Assembly (NCBI GenBank): GCA_041747435.1
Contig: JBGTFE010000090.1
Span: forward strand, 13,668-77,667
DNA length: 64,000 nt
Direction: 5' to 3'
Origin: JBGTFE01 sp041747435
GTDB taxonomy: Bacteria > Acidobacteriota > Blastocatellia > Pyrinomonadales > Pyrinomonadaceae
Each line of letters opens with the position of its first letter. The stretch's first letter is position 1. Made by a program: the position numbers and the translations under genes. Under the pieces are notes generated by a model, which ran no database searches, was not told where the DNA came from, and saw only the letters and a list, made by a program, of their open reading frames with translations. Shown piece after piece: positions 15,692-24,299 of this stretch.

Positions 15692-17818
15692 TTATTTTGT
15701 GATACTGACTTGACTCAGCGCATATGCGTAGCCGAACGCGATTTCCTTCAAACGGTCGTATCGTCCACTTGCGCCGCCGTGTCCAGCGCCCATATTTGTT
15801 TTGAGAAGCAAAGTATTATTATCGGTTTTCATCGCGCGCAGCTTTGCGGCATATTTCGCCGCTTCCCAATACATAACCTGTGAATCGTTGAGCGAGGTTT
15901 CGATCAGAAAATTAGGATAATTTTGCGCCTTAATATTGTCATACGGCGAATATTTGATCATATACTCGAAGGCTTCCTTCTCGTTCGGATTTCCCCATTC
16001 GATCCATTCACCGGTCGTTAAAGGCAGATCGGCATCGAGCATTGTGTTCATCACATCGACAAACGGAACCTGCGAGATCACGGCTTTGAAGAGCTCGGGA
16101 TTCATATTAACGACCGCGCCCATCAGCAAACCGCCGGCGCTTCCGCCCTGAATAACGAGTCGGTCGCTCGACGTGTATTTATTCGCGATCAGCCATTTCG
16201 CGGAATCGACGAAATCGTTAAAAGTGTTCATCTTTTTGAACATTCTGCCGTCCTGACGCCATTTTTCGCCAAGCTCGCTTCCGCCGCGAATATGCGCGAT
16301 CACGTACACCATTCCGCGGTCGACGAGGCTTAAACGATTCGTCGAAAAACTCGGCGTCATCGAATATCCATACGAACCGTATGCGTAGAGCAGCATCGGC
16401 GCCGAGCCGTCGAGCTTCGTGCCTTTTTTCATCACGATCGAAAGCGGAACTTTTACGCCGTCGCGCGCCGTCGCCCACAAGCGTTTCGTTTCGTACTGCG
16501 TTTTGTCATAACCGCTCGGAATTTCCTGCTGCTTGACAAGCACGCTTTTTCGCATCGCAAAATTATATTCATAGGTAGAATTCGGCGTCGTCATTGACGC
16601 GTAATTGTATCGAAGAATTTCGGTGTCGAATTCCGGATTCGCGCCCAAAGCCATTGTATAAACTTCCTCGGCGGTCGGAATTCGAACGTCGGCGCGCTTC
16701 GCTTTCAGATCGCGGACTTTGATATATTCAAGACCGTTTTCGAGTTCGGAAATAACCGCAAAGCCGTTAAAGAAATCTATGTCGTCGATCTTTATCTTCG
16801 GATCATGCGCAACGAAATCCTTCCAATTCTTTTCAGACGGATCGCTGACGGGCGCTCGAACGACGCGAAAGTTCTCGGCATTTTTGTTCGTGACAATAAA
16901 AAATTCGCCGTTGTAATGATCGACCGAATATTCGTGATCTTTTTGACGCGGCAGGATGATCTTCCATTCACCGTTTGGTTGATCGGCTGGCAAAAACCTC
17001 GCTTCCTGCATCGTCGCCGCATAGGAAGTGAGCACGATCATTTTTTTATCACGCGTTCGACCGACGCCGACGCCGAAAAGCAGATCCTTTTCCTCGTAAA
17101 GCAGTTCATCTTTTTCCGCGCCGAGTTCGTGTCGCCAGAATTTATCGGAGCGCTTATCTTCCTGATCTTCGGTTACATAAAAAATGGTTTTGTTATCGCT
17201 CGCCCAGACCACGGAAGTAACGCGCTCGATCTTTTCCGGCAGCATTTTGCCCGTTCGCAGATCTTTGAATTGAAGCGTGTATTGACGATAGCCGGTGGTG
17301 TCGGTCGAAAAAGCGAGAATGTTGCCGTCGTTGCTGATCGAAAAACTTCCGATCGCAAAATATTCAAAGCCTTTTGCCATTTCGTTTTGATCGAGCAAAA
17401 CTTCGGCGTCCTTCATTTCTTTCGTTTTGCTTCGAAAGTAAATCGGATACTGTTTGCCTTCCGCTGTTTTGTTGAAATACCAATAATCGCCGTATTTGTA
17501 AGGCACGCTCGTGTCGTCCTGCTTGATTCGCCCGAGCATTTCTTTGTAAAGATTGTCGATAAACGCGGCGTGCGGCTTCATAAAAGCCTGTGTGTAAGCA
17601 TTTTCGTCTTCGAGATATTTGATGATTTCGGGATTTTTCTTTTCGTTTCGGTCGCGCAGCCAAAAATAATCGTCGCGAAGTTCGTAACCGTTGATATTTG
17701 TAACCTTTGTTTCTTTTCTAGCGATCGGTGGTTTCATATCGGTCTGCGCAACAATAACCGTGTTGCCGATGACAATAACTATAAAAATAAATGCCAAAAC
17801 AATAAGCGTTTCTTTCAT
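15692..17818 (-). CDS. S9 family peptidase, oligopeptidase B / prolyl oligopeptidase type
   Basis: 708 residues from the chosen ATG: a signal peptide or anchor (residues 1-24), an N-terminal beta-propeller (about 50-420) and a C-terminal alpha/beta hydrolase. The catalytic triad is visible: Ser in VIQGGSAGGLLMG, Asp in ETSLNDSQVMYWE, His in NMGAGHGGASG. HIRGGSELGEKWRQDG is the S9A signature. It would cleave short peptides after Pro or basic residues in the periplasm. The ATG at 17818 is fixed by TAGGAG ten bases upstream; the longer frame comes from the repeat element between it and gltA. Confidence 0.93.
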   Translation of the reverse strand: MKETLIVLAFIFIVIVIGNTVIVAQTDMKPPIARKETKVTNINGYELRDDYFWLRDRNEKKNPEIIKYLEDENAYTQAFMKPHAAFIDNLYKEMLGRIKQDDTSVPYKYGDYWYFNKTAEGKQYPIYFRSKTKEMKDAEVLLDQNEMAKGFEYFAIGSFSISNDGNILAFSTDTTGYRQYTLQFKDLRTGKMLPEKIERVTSVVWASDNKTIFYVTEDQEDKRSDKFWRHELGAEKDELLYEEKDLLFGVGVGRTRDKKMIVLTSYAATMQEARFLPADQPNGEWKIILPRQKDHEYSVDHYNGEFFIVTNKNAENFRVVRAPVSDPSEKNWKDFVAHDPKIKIDDIDFFNGFAVISELENGLEYIKVRDLKAKRADVRIPTAEEVYTMALGANPEFDTEILRYNYASMTTPNSTYEYNFAMRKSVLVKQQEIPSGYDKTQYETKRLWATARDGVKVPLSIVMKKGTKLDGSAPMLLYAYGSYGYSMTPSFSTNRLSLVDRGMVYVIAHIRGGSELGEKWRQDGRMFKKMNTFNDFVDSAKWLIANKYTSSDRLVIQGGSAGGLLMGAVVNMNPELFKAVISQVPFVDVMNTMLDADLPLTTGEWIEWGNPNEKEAFEYMIKYSPYDNIKAQNYPNFLIETSLNDSQVMYWEAAKYAAKLRAMKTDNNTLLLKTNMGAGHGGASGRYDRLKEIAFGYAYALSQVSITK

Positions 17819-17841
17819 TTTTGCCAAACTCCTAAAATGGT

Positions 17842-17926
17842 GCGCGGACGCCCTCGTCCGCAATGAACGCGCAGCGTTCAAAATATTTGTTTGCTTCGTA
17901 AACACTGCGGACGAGGGCGTCCGCGC
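17842..17926. repeat. REP-like element, GCGGACG family, copy 1
   Basis: Arms 17842-17861 and 17907-17926 are a perfect 20-bp inverted repeat (GCGCGGACGCCC... / ...GGGCGTCCGCGC). The core contains AATGAACGCGCAGCGTTCA, itself a hairpin. It starts three bases after the gltA stop codon (reading on the minus strand) and ends close to the ribosome-binding site of the S9 peptidase. A second copy follows mfd. Confidence 0.8.
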
Positions 17927-17929
17927 TCT

Positions 17930-19063
17930 TTAGCGTTCATCGATCGGCGCGTATTTTAAGTCTCTTTCGCCGATATATTCCGCGCGCGGTCGGATAAGTT
18001 TGTTGTCGGCGTATTGTTCGAGAATATGTCCCGTCCAGCCGGAAATACGCGAAACGGCGAAGATCGGTGTGAAAAGATCGAGCGGAATTCCCATCATATA
18101 ATAGGTGGAAGCCGAGTAAAAATCGACGTTCGGAAACATTCCCTTTTTCTCCATCATCAAGTTCTCGATCTTCTGCGACATCTCAAACCATTTCATATTG
18201 CCGGTTTTCTCGCCCATCGTGCGCGAGAATTTTCTAAGCCAGGTCGCACGCGGATCTTCTGTTTTATAAACCGCGTGACCGATTCCCATTACCTTTTCTT
18301 TATTTTCCAGCTTTTCGTCGAGCCACGATTCGACGTTTTCGATCGAACCGACCTCGAGCAAAGTTTTCATCACCGCCGTATTAGCGCCGCCGTGAAGCGG
18401 TCCCGCAAGCGCCGCAATTCCGCCCGTCACCGAGCCGTAAACGTCAGCCAGAGTTCCGGCGATGACACGCGTCGTAAAAGTCGAAGCATTGAGTTCGTGA
18501 TCTGCGTGAAGTATCAAACAGATATCGAACATTCGCGCTTCATCCGCGTCCGGTTTTTCGCCGCGCAGCATATAAAGGAAATTCTCCGCAATACTCGCGC
18601 TTTTGTCCGGCGCGACAACGTCTTTGCCGCTGCGAATTCGGTCCCAAGCCGTAACCAGTGTTCCGAGCTGCGCAATAAGCTTTATCGATGCCTTAAACGC
18701 ATTTTCGCGGTCAGTTCCATGACCGTCGGCGTCATAAAAATCAAGCGCGGAAACAGTCGTTCGAAGAACGTCCATCGGATCCGCCGTTTTTGGGAAAGAC
18801 TTCATCATTTCGATGATTTCCGCAGGCACGCCGTAATTGATGCGAAACTGCGCGGTAAAATCTTCCAGCTCGGCTCGCGTAGGCAATTTGCTGTTCCAAA
18901 GCAAATAGATAACTTCTTCAAAAGTGGAGTTTGTGGCTAGATCGTGTATGTCGTAACCCTGATAAATTAATATTCCCAGCTCGCCGTCGACGTCGCCGAT
19001 CGCGCTTTGCGCGGCTACGACGCCTCTCAATCCAGCGGTCGCTGCGGTTGATTCTGTACTCAT
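17930..19063 (-). CDS. gltA: Citrate synthase
   Basis: Condenses oxaloacetate and acetyl-CoA to citrate, the entry step of the TCA cycle. 377 residues, the length of the short (non-hexameric) bacterial type. Signatures: GLRGVVAAQSAIGDVDGELGILIYQGYDIHDLA at the N-terminus, HADHELNASTFTTRV, GPLHGGAN with the first catalytic His, MGIGHAVYKTEDPRA with the second, and NVDFYSAS with the catalytic Asp. AGGA precedes the ATG. It lies upstream of the S9 peptidase on the same strand, separated by a palindromic repeat that may end or stabilise its mRNA. A close relative such as 2-methylcitrate synthase cannot be excluded. Confidence 0.93.
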   Translation of the reverse strand: MSTESTAATAGLRGVVAAQSAIGDVDGELGILIYQGYDIHDLATNSTFEEVIYLLWNSKLPTRAELEDFTAQFRINYGVPAEIIEMMKSFPKTADPMDVLRTTVSALDFYDADGHGTDRENAFKASIKLIAQLGTLVTAWDRIRSGKDVVAPDKSASIAENFLYMLRGEKPDADEARMFDICLILHADHELNASTFTTRVIAGTLADVYGSVTGGIAALAGPLHGGANTAVMKTLLEVGSIENVESWLDEKLENKEKVMGIGHAVYKTEDPRATWLRKFSRTMGEKTGNMKWFEMSQKIENLMMEKKGMFPNVDFYSASTYYMMGIPLDLFTPIFAVSRISGWTGHILEQYADNKLIRPRAEYIGERDLKYAPIDER

Positions 19064-19153
19064 TATTTTTATCCTAAAATTTGTTAAATTATTCTCTTAT
19101 TAAAATTTAGCAAAACGGCTTTGAACTGACAAGTTACTCCGATTTTTTCGGCT

Positions 19154-19927
19154 CTACACTATTTTTGTCACGAGCACTATTGAACCGTTTCGCGCATTTA
19201 ATAACTTGGATGCGCTATTTTCCTTCGCGGCTATTTCCAGAAAATCCGCGCTGCCGCAAATCGAAAAAATATCATCGCTTTCAGCTTCCGCATAACATTT
19301 CAGATGGTTCTCGATCCGTTTTTCGTTTACTTCGAGGCGGAATTTTTCGGGCAGGTCTTTTGCCGGAATGTTGGTGATCAAATTTCCAAAACGGTCCGTG
19401 TGAATGATTTCGGCTTCAAATTTTTCGGCGGAAATTTGCCGCGGCTTCGACGTTTCAAAACGAATAAAAACATCGATTTCGCTGCCGAATTCGCTTGGTG
19501 AAACGCCGTTTGAAATATGCGCGGCAACGGGTGCGAAAATGTCGCGTCCATGGAATGTCGACGAAATTTCTTTGGCAAAATAATTTTCGTTTGTTAGCTC
19601 GAAGACACGAAAATCCTGTTCCTCATCGAGAACCAAACTTAATAAACCATTGTCAGGCGCGACAAAGTAGAATTTCTCCGTTTCAACCAAAATCGCTTTT
19701 CGATCTGAACCGACGCCCGGATCGACGACCGCGACAAAGATCGTTTTTCCCGGAAAATCTTTATAACAAGCGCAAAGTGTGAAAGCCGCGGCTCGAATAT
19801 CGTGCGGCGGAATTTGATGTGTAATATCAATGATCTTAGCTTTCGGATCGATTGAAAGAATCGCGCCTTTCATAGCGCCGACAAAATAATCCTGCGTTCC
19901 GAAATCAGTTAATAAAGCGATTGTCAT
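19154..19927 (-). CDS. SAM hydroxide adenosyltransferase (DUF62 family)
   Basis: 257 residues of the DUF62 family, which hydrolyses S-adenosylmethionine to adenosine and methionine and is related to fluorinase and chlorinase. Signatures: LLTDFGTQDYFVGAMKG, IIDITHQIPPHDI, VVDPGVGSDRKAIL, VAPDNGLLSLV and STFHGRDIFAPVAAH. The conserved Asp-Arg-His set for water activation appears present (Asp in DFGTQD, Arg-Lys after PGVGSD, His in FHGRD). The C-terminal domain carries DRFGNLITNI. Monocistronic, on the same strand as gltA. Confidence 0.9.
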   Translation of the reverse strand: MTIALLTDFGTQDYFVGAMKGAILSIDPKAKIIDITHQIPPHDIRAAAFTLCACYKDFPGKTIFVAVVDPGVGSDRKAILVETEKFYFVAPDNGLLSLVLDEEQDFRVFELTNENYFAKEISSTFHGRDIFAPVAAHISNGVSPSEFGSEIDVFIRFETSKPRQISAEKFEAEIIHTDRFGNLITNIPAKDLPEKFRLEVNEKRIENHLKCYAEAESDDIFSICGSADFLEIAAKENSASKLLNARNGSIVLVTKIV

Positions 19928-20046
19928 TTACAAAAAATTATCCACGAAATCCCTCAAAGCCAAAAGGAGAAAAAAAGCTTTTCGGAATTTCGCGGATCAA
20001 AACGGCGCTTGCTCGGCTGTTGTGCGCCAAAAGGATTTTTGCGTTT

Positions 20047-21141
20047 TTATCTGATCTGCGTTTCGTAAACGGTTCTGATACGAAGCTGCTGATTTTTGTT
20101 TATTTTTATATGTTTGCCGCGTTCGACCACGACCGCGCCGACTCCGAATGCCGCACCAAGTCCCGCGCCGACTGCAGCGCCGACCGGTCCGCCAACTACA
20201 GCGCCGACAACCAAACCGGTTCCCGTCGCCGCGCCGACCTTGATCGAATCGTCCTTGAGCGAGCTTTTCCCGACCGCCGTACCTTCATTGTCCACACGTT
20301 TGACGTTGTCGCCTTTCGTCGGCAAAACTTCCGTCAGGATCGCGTTAAAATTGCTCCAGCGGCTTTCCACCATAACGATTCGGTCGAACGAAAGGAGCAT
20401 TTGCGCGCGGCGTTTGATCTTGCCGGGCTTTTGAATTTTTGAGACTCTGCCCTCAATGATCGAGCCTGTCAGCTCATATGGCGAAATAACTTTTGCTGTA
20501 AATTTATCGCCTTCGCGGCTCGTTTCGGTATTGATGCCGTCAAGTAACTCAATGATCAACTCGGTATCGGTCGGAATGACAACGGTCGGATCATCGACCG
20601 ACATTATTGGATTTTCGATTCTTACCGCCGTTGTTTGGGTCTGTTCCGTCGTTGTATTTTCGGAAGTCGTCTGAGTGACGATGTTTTCCGCCGGCGTCGT
20701 TATTATCGGATTTGAAACCGTTTCCGTCGGAACGTTTTGTGTCTGGGTTGTTTGTATCGGCGTTCTCACCGTAACAATACCACGTTTCTTCATATCGGTC
20801 GGAATCGTGGCGTCAAACGACCGTTTTTCAAAGCCGGTTCCGTATCCGCTCTCAAAACCTTGCTGATAACCGTCGCGATAATCTTCCAAAGCACCGTATT
20901 CCTTGTTGTAGGCACGGTCCGCTTTGTTATATTCGTTATGTTTTTCAAAGCTCCGCGCGGCGTTATCGATCGCGTCGCGATAGCCGGACATATATCCGTC
21001 CGAATAACCGGTTCGATAGCCGCGTTGTAATGCAATTTTTGAATCTTGCGCCTGGGCGCTTTGGATTGCTAAGCTCAGGAAAGAAATAGAGACGAGGGAA
21101 ATACTTAGAATAGCAGCTAAAAAATTTCTTGTTAGCTTCAT
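20047..21141 (-). CDS. Exported glycine-zipper protein with YxxGY repeats
   Basis: 364 residues. A signal peptide (1-31) is followed by YxxGY/DGY-type repeats (36-105: GYRTGYSDGYMSGYRDA, YQQGFESGYGTGF), a Thr/Gln-rich linker (110-180), and a beta-rich domain (about 185-275) beginning TELIIELLDGINTETSREGD. It ends in a glycine zipper (TGTGLVVGAVVGGPVGAAVG) that could span or insert in a membrane, and a basic tail. This architecture is common in Acidobacteriota exported proteins; the role is unknown and probably structural in the envelope. A strong AGGAGG five bases before the ATG sets the start. Divergent from the M16 pair. Confidence 0.75.
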   Translation of the reverse strand: MKLTRNFLAAILSISLVSISFLSLAIQSAQAQDSKIALQRGYRTGYSDGYMSGYRDAIDNAARSFEKHNEYNKADRAYNKEYGALEDYRDGYQQGFESGYGTGFEKRSFDATIPTDMKKRGIVTVRTPIQTTQTQNVPTETVSNPIITTPAENIVTQTTSENTTTEQTQTTAVRIENPIMSVDDPTVVIPTDTELIIELLDGINTETSREGDKFTAKVISPYELTGSIIEGRVSKIQKPGKIKRRAQMLLSFDRIVMVESRWSNFNAILTEVLPTKGDNVKRVDNEGTAVGKSSLKDDSIKVGAATGTGLVVGAVVGGPVGAAVGAGLGAAFGVGAVVVERGKHIKINKNQQLRIRTVYETQIR

Positions 21142-21255
21142 TTGTCCTCCTATATCAAATAACTGGAAATACTTTTGTCCGCTATGATTTATACAGCATT
21201 ACTTAAGAAATTACAATAGTTTTTTAAAAAAAGTTGGCTGATTTTTCGCATCTGT

Positions 21256-21283
21256 TTGAAAGTAAAGAGTTTTTTGTTATCCT
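21256..21283 (+). promoter_or_regulatory. Candidate sigma-70 promoter for the M16 peptidase operon
   Basis: TTGAAA (-35) and TATCCT (-10) lie 16 bases apart, about 80 bases before the ATG of the first M16 gene. A GAGATGCC/GGCATTCTC hairpin lies between this site and the ribosome-binding site. Confidence 0.4.
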
Positions 21284-21363
21284 AAATCTCAATAAAAGAG
21301 CAGCAAGCTGTTGAATTATTGTGGAGATGCCTACTGTCGGGCATTCTCAAAAGGAGAAGATTT

Positions 21364-22710
21364 ATGAAAGAATCCATTGTATTTTTCGTCCTAATATTTA
21401 TATTTTCCGTGGTCGCCACGCCTGCGCAAGCACGAAAAGTGTTTCCATACACTTATAAAACCGAAGATTTGCCAAACGGTTTGCGGGTCGTCACCGTCCC
21501 GACCGATTTTGCAAATCTTGTGTCGCTGTATATCGTTGTCGGCGCAGGTTCGCGCAACGAAATCGAGGACGGAAAAAGCGGTTACGCGCATTTTTTTGAA
21601 CATCTGATGTTTCGCGGAAGCGAAAATTTTCCCGCTGGACGCTTTGACGAAGTGATGAAAAAAGCGGGCGCATCGAGTAATGCTTACACATCGGACGACC
21701 GCACGGTTTATCACGAAACTTTCGCTAAAGAAGATCTGGACGAAATTATGCGGCTAGAAGCCGACCGCTTCCAGCTTCTGAAATTTTCGGAAGACCAATA
21801 TAAAACCGAAGCCGGAGCGGTTTTGGGCGAATACAACAAAAATTCCGCGAGTCCGACTTTCAAGATGTATGAAGTTTTGCGGGAAACCGCTTTCCGCGAC
21901 CACACATACAGCCACACGACGATGGGTTATCTCGAAGACATAAAGGATTATGCGAATCAATTCGAATATGCGTGGCAATTTTTCAAACGCTTTTATCGCC
22001 CCGAAAATACAACAATTGTTGTCGTCGGCGATGTCAAGGAAGCGGAAATTTCGGCGATGGTCAAAAAATATTGGAGCGAATGGAAACGCGGCGATTATGA
22101 GGTAAAAATCACGGCGGAAAAACCGCAGGAGAAAGCGCGAAGCAAACATATCGAATGGAGTTCGCCGACTTTGCCATATGTTGCGGTTGCCTATCGCGCT
22201 CCGGCTTTTTCGGAAACTGAAAAGGACAAAGCCGCGCTCGATCTGTTGGCGGCGATCGTTTTCGGTGAAAATTCCGATCTTTATCAAAAATTGGTTTTGC
22301 AGGCACAAAAAGCCGTCTGGGTTTCGCCCAGTTTTGATAATAAAATTGACCCAGAACTTTTCAGCGTTTGGTCGCAGGTGAAGAACGAAAAAGATTTGAA
22401 TTACGTCCGCGACGAGATTATCAATACTTACAAAAAATATACGAAAGAATTGATTCCGCAAAAGGATTTGGACGAAACACGCTCGCGTCAACGCTACGGA
22501 TTTGTGATGGGAATGAACAGCAACAACGCGATTGCCGGAACGCTGGCGAGGTTTATTTCTCTGCGCCGCTCGCCCGACACGATTGACAAGCTTTTCGCGC
22601 TTTATGATTCGATCACGCCGGAGGACATTCGCAGATTTGCGGAAAAATATTTCAAAGACAACAGCCAAACCGTGATTACTTTGGCAACCAAAAAAGGAGG
22701 TTCAGAGTAA
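21364..22710 (+). CDS. M16 (insulinase-like) zinc peptidase, catalytic subunit
   Basis: 448 residues from ATG 21364, set by AGGAGA just upstream. A signal peptide (1-22) precedes the peptidase fold. The inverted zinc motif HxxEH is present in GYAHFFEHLMFRG, and the third ligand Glu lies in EAGAVLGEYNKNS about 75 residues on. The C-terminal half is the second, non-catalytic M16 domain. It would act in the periplasm on peptides or small proteins. Its stop overlaps the ATG of the next gene by one base; the two together would form a heterodimer, as in two-subunit M16B peptidases. Confidence 0.92.
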   Translation: MKESIVFFVLIFIFSVVATPAQARKVFPYTYKTEDLPNGLRVVTVPTDFANLVSLYIVVGAGSRNEIEDGKSGYAHFFEHLMFRGSENFPAGRFDEVMKKAGASSNAYTSDDRTVYHETFAKEDLDEIMRLEADRFQLLKFSEDQYKTEAGAVLGEYNKNSASPTFKMYEVLRETAFRDHTYSHTTMGYLEDIKDYANQFEYAWQFFKRFYRPENTTIVVVGDVKEAEISAMVKKYWSEWKRGDYEVKITAEKPQEKARSKHIEWSSPTLPYVAVAYRAPAFSETEKDKAALDLLAAIVFGENSDLYQKLVLQAQKAVWVSPSFDNKIDPELFSVWSQVKNEKDLNYVRDEIINTYKKYTKELIPQKDLDETRSRQRYGFVMGMNSNNAIAGTLARFISLRRSPDTIDKLFALYDSITPEDIRRFAEKYFKDNSQTVITLATKKGGSE

Positions 22711-24224
22711 TGAAAAGCGGAAAAAGGAAAATAGAAAGCCATATTGTTTTATTCTTGATTTTGGCAATCGGTATAATTCCGGTCTTTGCACAAAAAAAAA
22801 TGAAAATTGCCAGCGTTTTACAGCCCGGCAAATCGCCGATCGTTACTTTTCGGATACAGTTTTTGACCGGCTCGGTCGATGATCCGAAAGGAAAGGAAGG
22901 CTTGGCAAATCTGACCGCGGTGTTGCTTTCGCAAGGCGGAAGCAAAAATTTGACTTACGAGCAAATTGTCCAGCAGTTTTATCCGATGGCGGCTGGTTTT
23001 GGTTCGCAGACCGACAAGGAAATGACGACTTTTGCCGGACAGATTCACAACGACAAACGCGCCGATTATTACGGTTTGATCCGTGATATGCTGCTTGATC
23101 CCGGATTTCGGGATGAAGATTTTTCGCGCCTCAAACAGAATGCGATCAATTTTCTGAAAACGAGTTTGCGCGAAGGCAACGACGAAGAACTCGGTAAAGA
23201 ACGCCTTTACAACATCATTTATGCTAATCATCCGTATCAGCATCATTCGGTCGGAACGATTTCCTCGCTTGAGAAAATGACGATTCAGGATGTCAAGGAT
23301 TTTTACAAAGCAAACTACACGCGGGCAAATCTTGTGATCGGGCTTTCGGGCGGATTTGATACGAAATTTTCAAATCAGATGTCGGCGGATTTTGCGAAAT
23401 TGCCCGCCGGCAAAAAGACCTTGCGGAAATTTCCCGCGCCGACTCTTGCGGACGGAATGAAGATTGACATCGTTCAGCGCGAAACCCGTGCGACGGCGAT
23501 TTCGATGGGTTTTCCGATTGATGTAAATCGCGCACACAAAGATTACGCCGCGCTTGCGCTTGTGGCATCGTATTTCGGACAGCATCGCTCGTCAAACAGC
23601 TATCTTTACGGGCAGATCCGCGAAAAGCGCGGTTTGAATTATGGCGATTACGCTTATATCGAATATTTTCCGCGCGGAATGTTTCAGTTTGAACCTGATC
23701 CGAATATTGCGCGACAACAGCAGATTTTCCAGATCTGGATTCGTCCCGTCGAACCACAGAACGCAAACTTTACGCTTCGTGCCGCGCTTTACGAATACGA
23801 CAAACTCGTAAAAAACGGCATTGACCAAAAGACTTTTGAGGAAACCCGCGATTTTCTTATCAAATATGTGAATATTTTGACGCAGACAAAAGACGCGGAA
23901 CTCGGATACGCGCTCGATTCGCGTTATTACGGCATTGCAAATTTCAATCAATATATGAAAACCGCTCTGTCGAAACTGACGCTTGCGGATGTCAACGCGG
24001 CAATCAAAAAACATCTTGCGTCAAACAAAATGCGCGTTGCGATGATTACCAAAGACGCGGAAGGCTTAAAGAAAGAGATCACCGAAAACAAACCCGGAAT
24101 GATTAAATACGCGTCGGAAAAACCGGCAGACATTTTGGCAGAAGACAAGATAATCTCTACTTTTCCGATTCGTGTGAAAGAAGCTGATGTGACGATAACG
24201 CCGGTAACAAAAGTATTTGAATAA
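22710..24224 (+). CDS. M16 peptidase partner subunit lacking the zinc site
   Basis: 504 residues with a signal peptide (1-30). The M16 fold is clear, but where the zinc motif should be the sequence reads GKEGLANLTAVLLSQGG, with no HxxEH. The R/Y-type segment needed by the partner is kept: SYLYGQIREKRGLNYGDYAY. This matches the non-catalytic subunit of two-gene M16B enzymes, which supplies substrate-binding residues. The TAATG junction with the first subunit makes translational coupling very likely. The substrate is unknown. Confidence 0.9.
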   Translation: MKSGKRKIESHIVLFLILAIGIIPVFAQKKMKIASVLQPGKSPIVTFRIQFLTGSVDDPKGKEGLANLTAVLLSQGGSKNLTYEQIVQQFYPMAAGFGSQTDKEMTTFAGQIHNDKRADYYGLIRDMLLDPGFRDEDFSRLKQNAINFLKTSLREGNDEELGKERLYNIIYANHPYQHHSVGTISSLEKMTIQDVKDFYKANYTRANLVIGLSGGFDTKFSNQMSADFAKLPAGKKTLRKFPAPTLADGMKIDIVQRETRATAISMGFPIDVNRAHKDYAALALVASYFGQHRSSNSYLYGQIREKRGLNYGDYAYIEYFPRGMFQFEPDPNIARQQQIFQIWIRPVEPQNANFTLRAALYEYDKLVKNGIDQKTFEETRDFLIKYVNILTQTKDAELGYALDSRYYGIANFNQYMKTALSKLTLADVNAAIKKHLASNKMRVAMITKDAEGLKKEITENKPGMIKYASEKPADILAEDKIISTFPIRVKEADVTITPVTKVFE

Positions 24225-24232
24225 TCGACAAT

Positions 24233-24268
24233 AAAAAAAGCAGTGAACCCGGATTCAAGGTTCACTGC
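24233..24268 (-). terminator. Rho-independent terminator of the DUF5916 gene
   Basis: A perfect 10-bp stem GCAGTGAACC/GGTTCACTGC (24240-24249 with 24259-24268) and a nine-base loop. On the minus strand it is followed by seven U (24239-24233). It lies about 30 bases past the DUF5916 stop and also separates it from the converging M16 operon. Confidence 0.85.
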
Positions 24269-24299
24269 AATAGTATTGAGAAGTGCGACTGAAAAAGAC

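Noticed and set aside
16805..17866. 353-codon plus-strand frame opposite the S9 peptidase
   Set aside because: The minus strand has a complete catalytic triad and family motifs; the long frame is a composition-driven shadow.
18014..18940. 308-codon plus-strand frame opposite citrate synthase
   Set aside because: Arg/His-rich with no motif; the minus strand is clearly citrate synthase.
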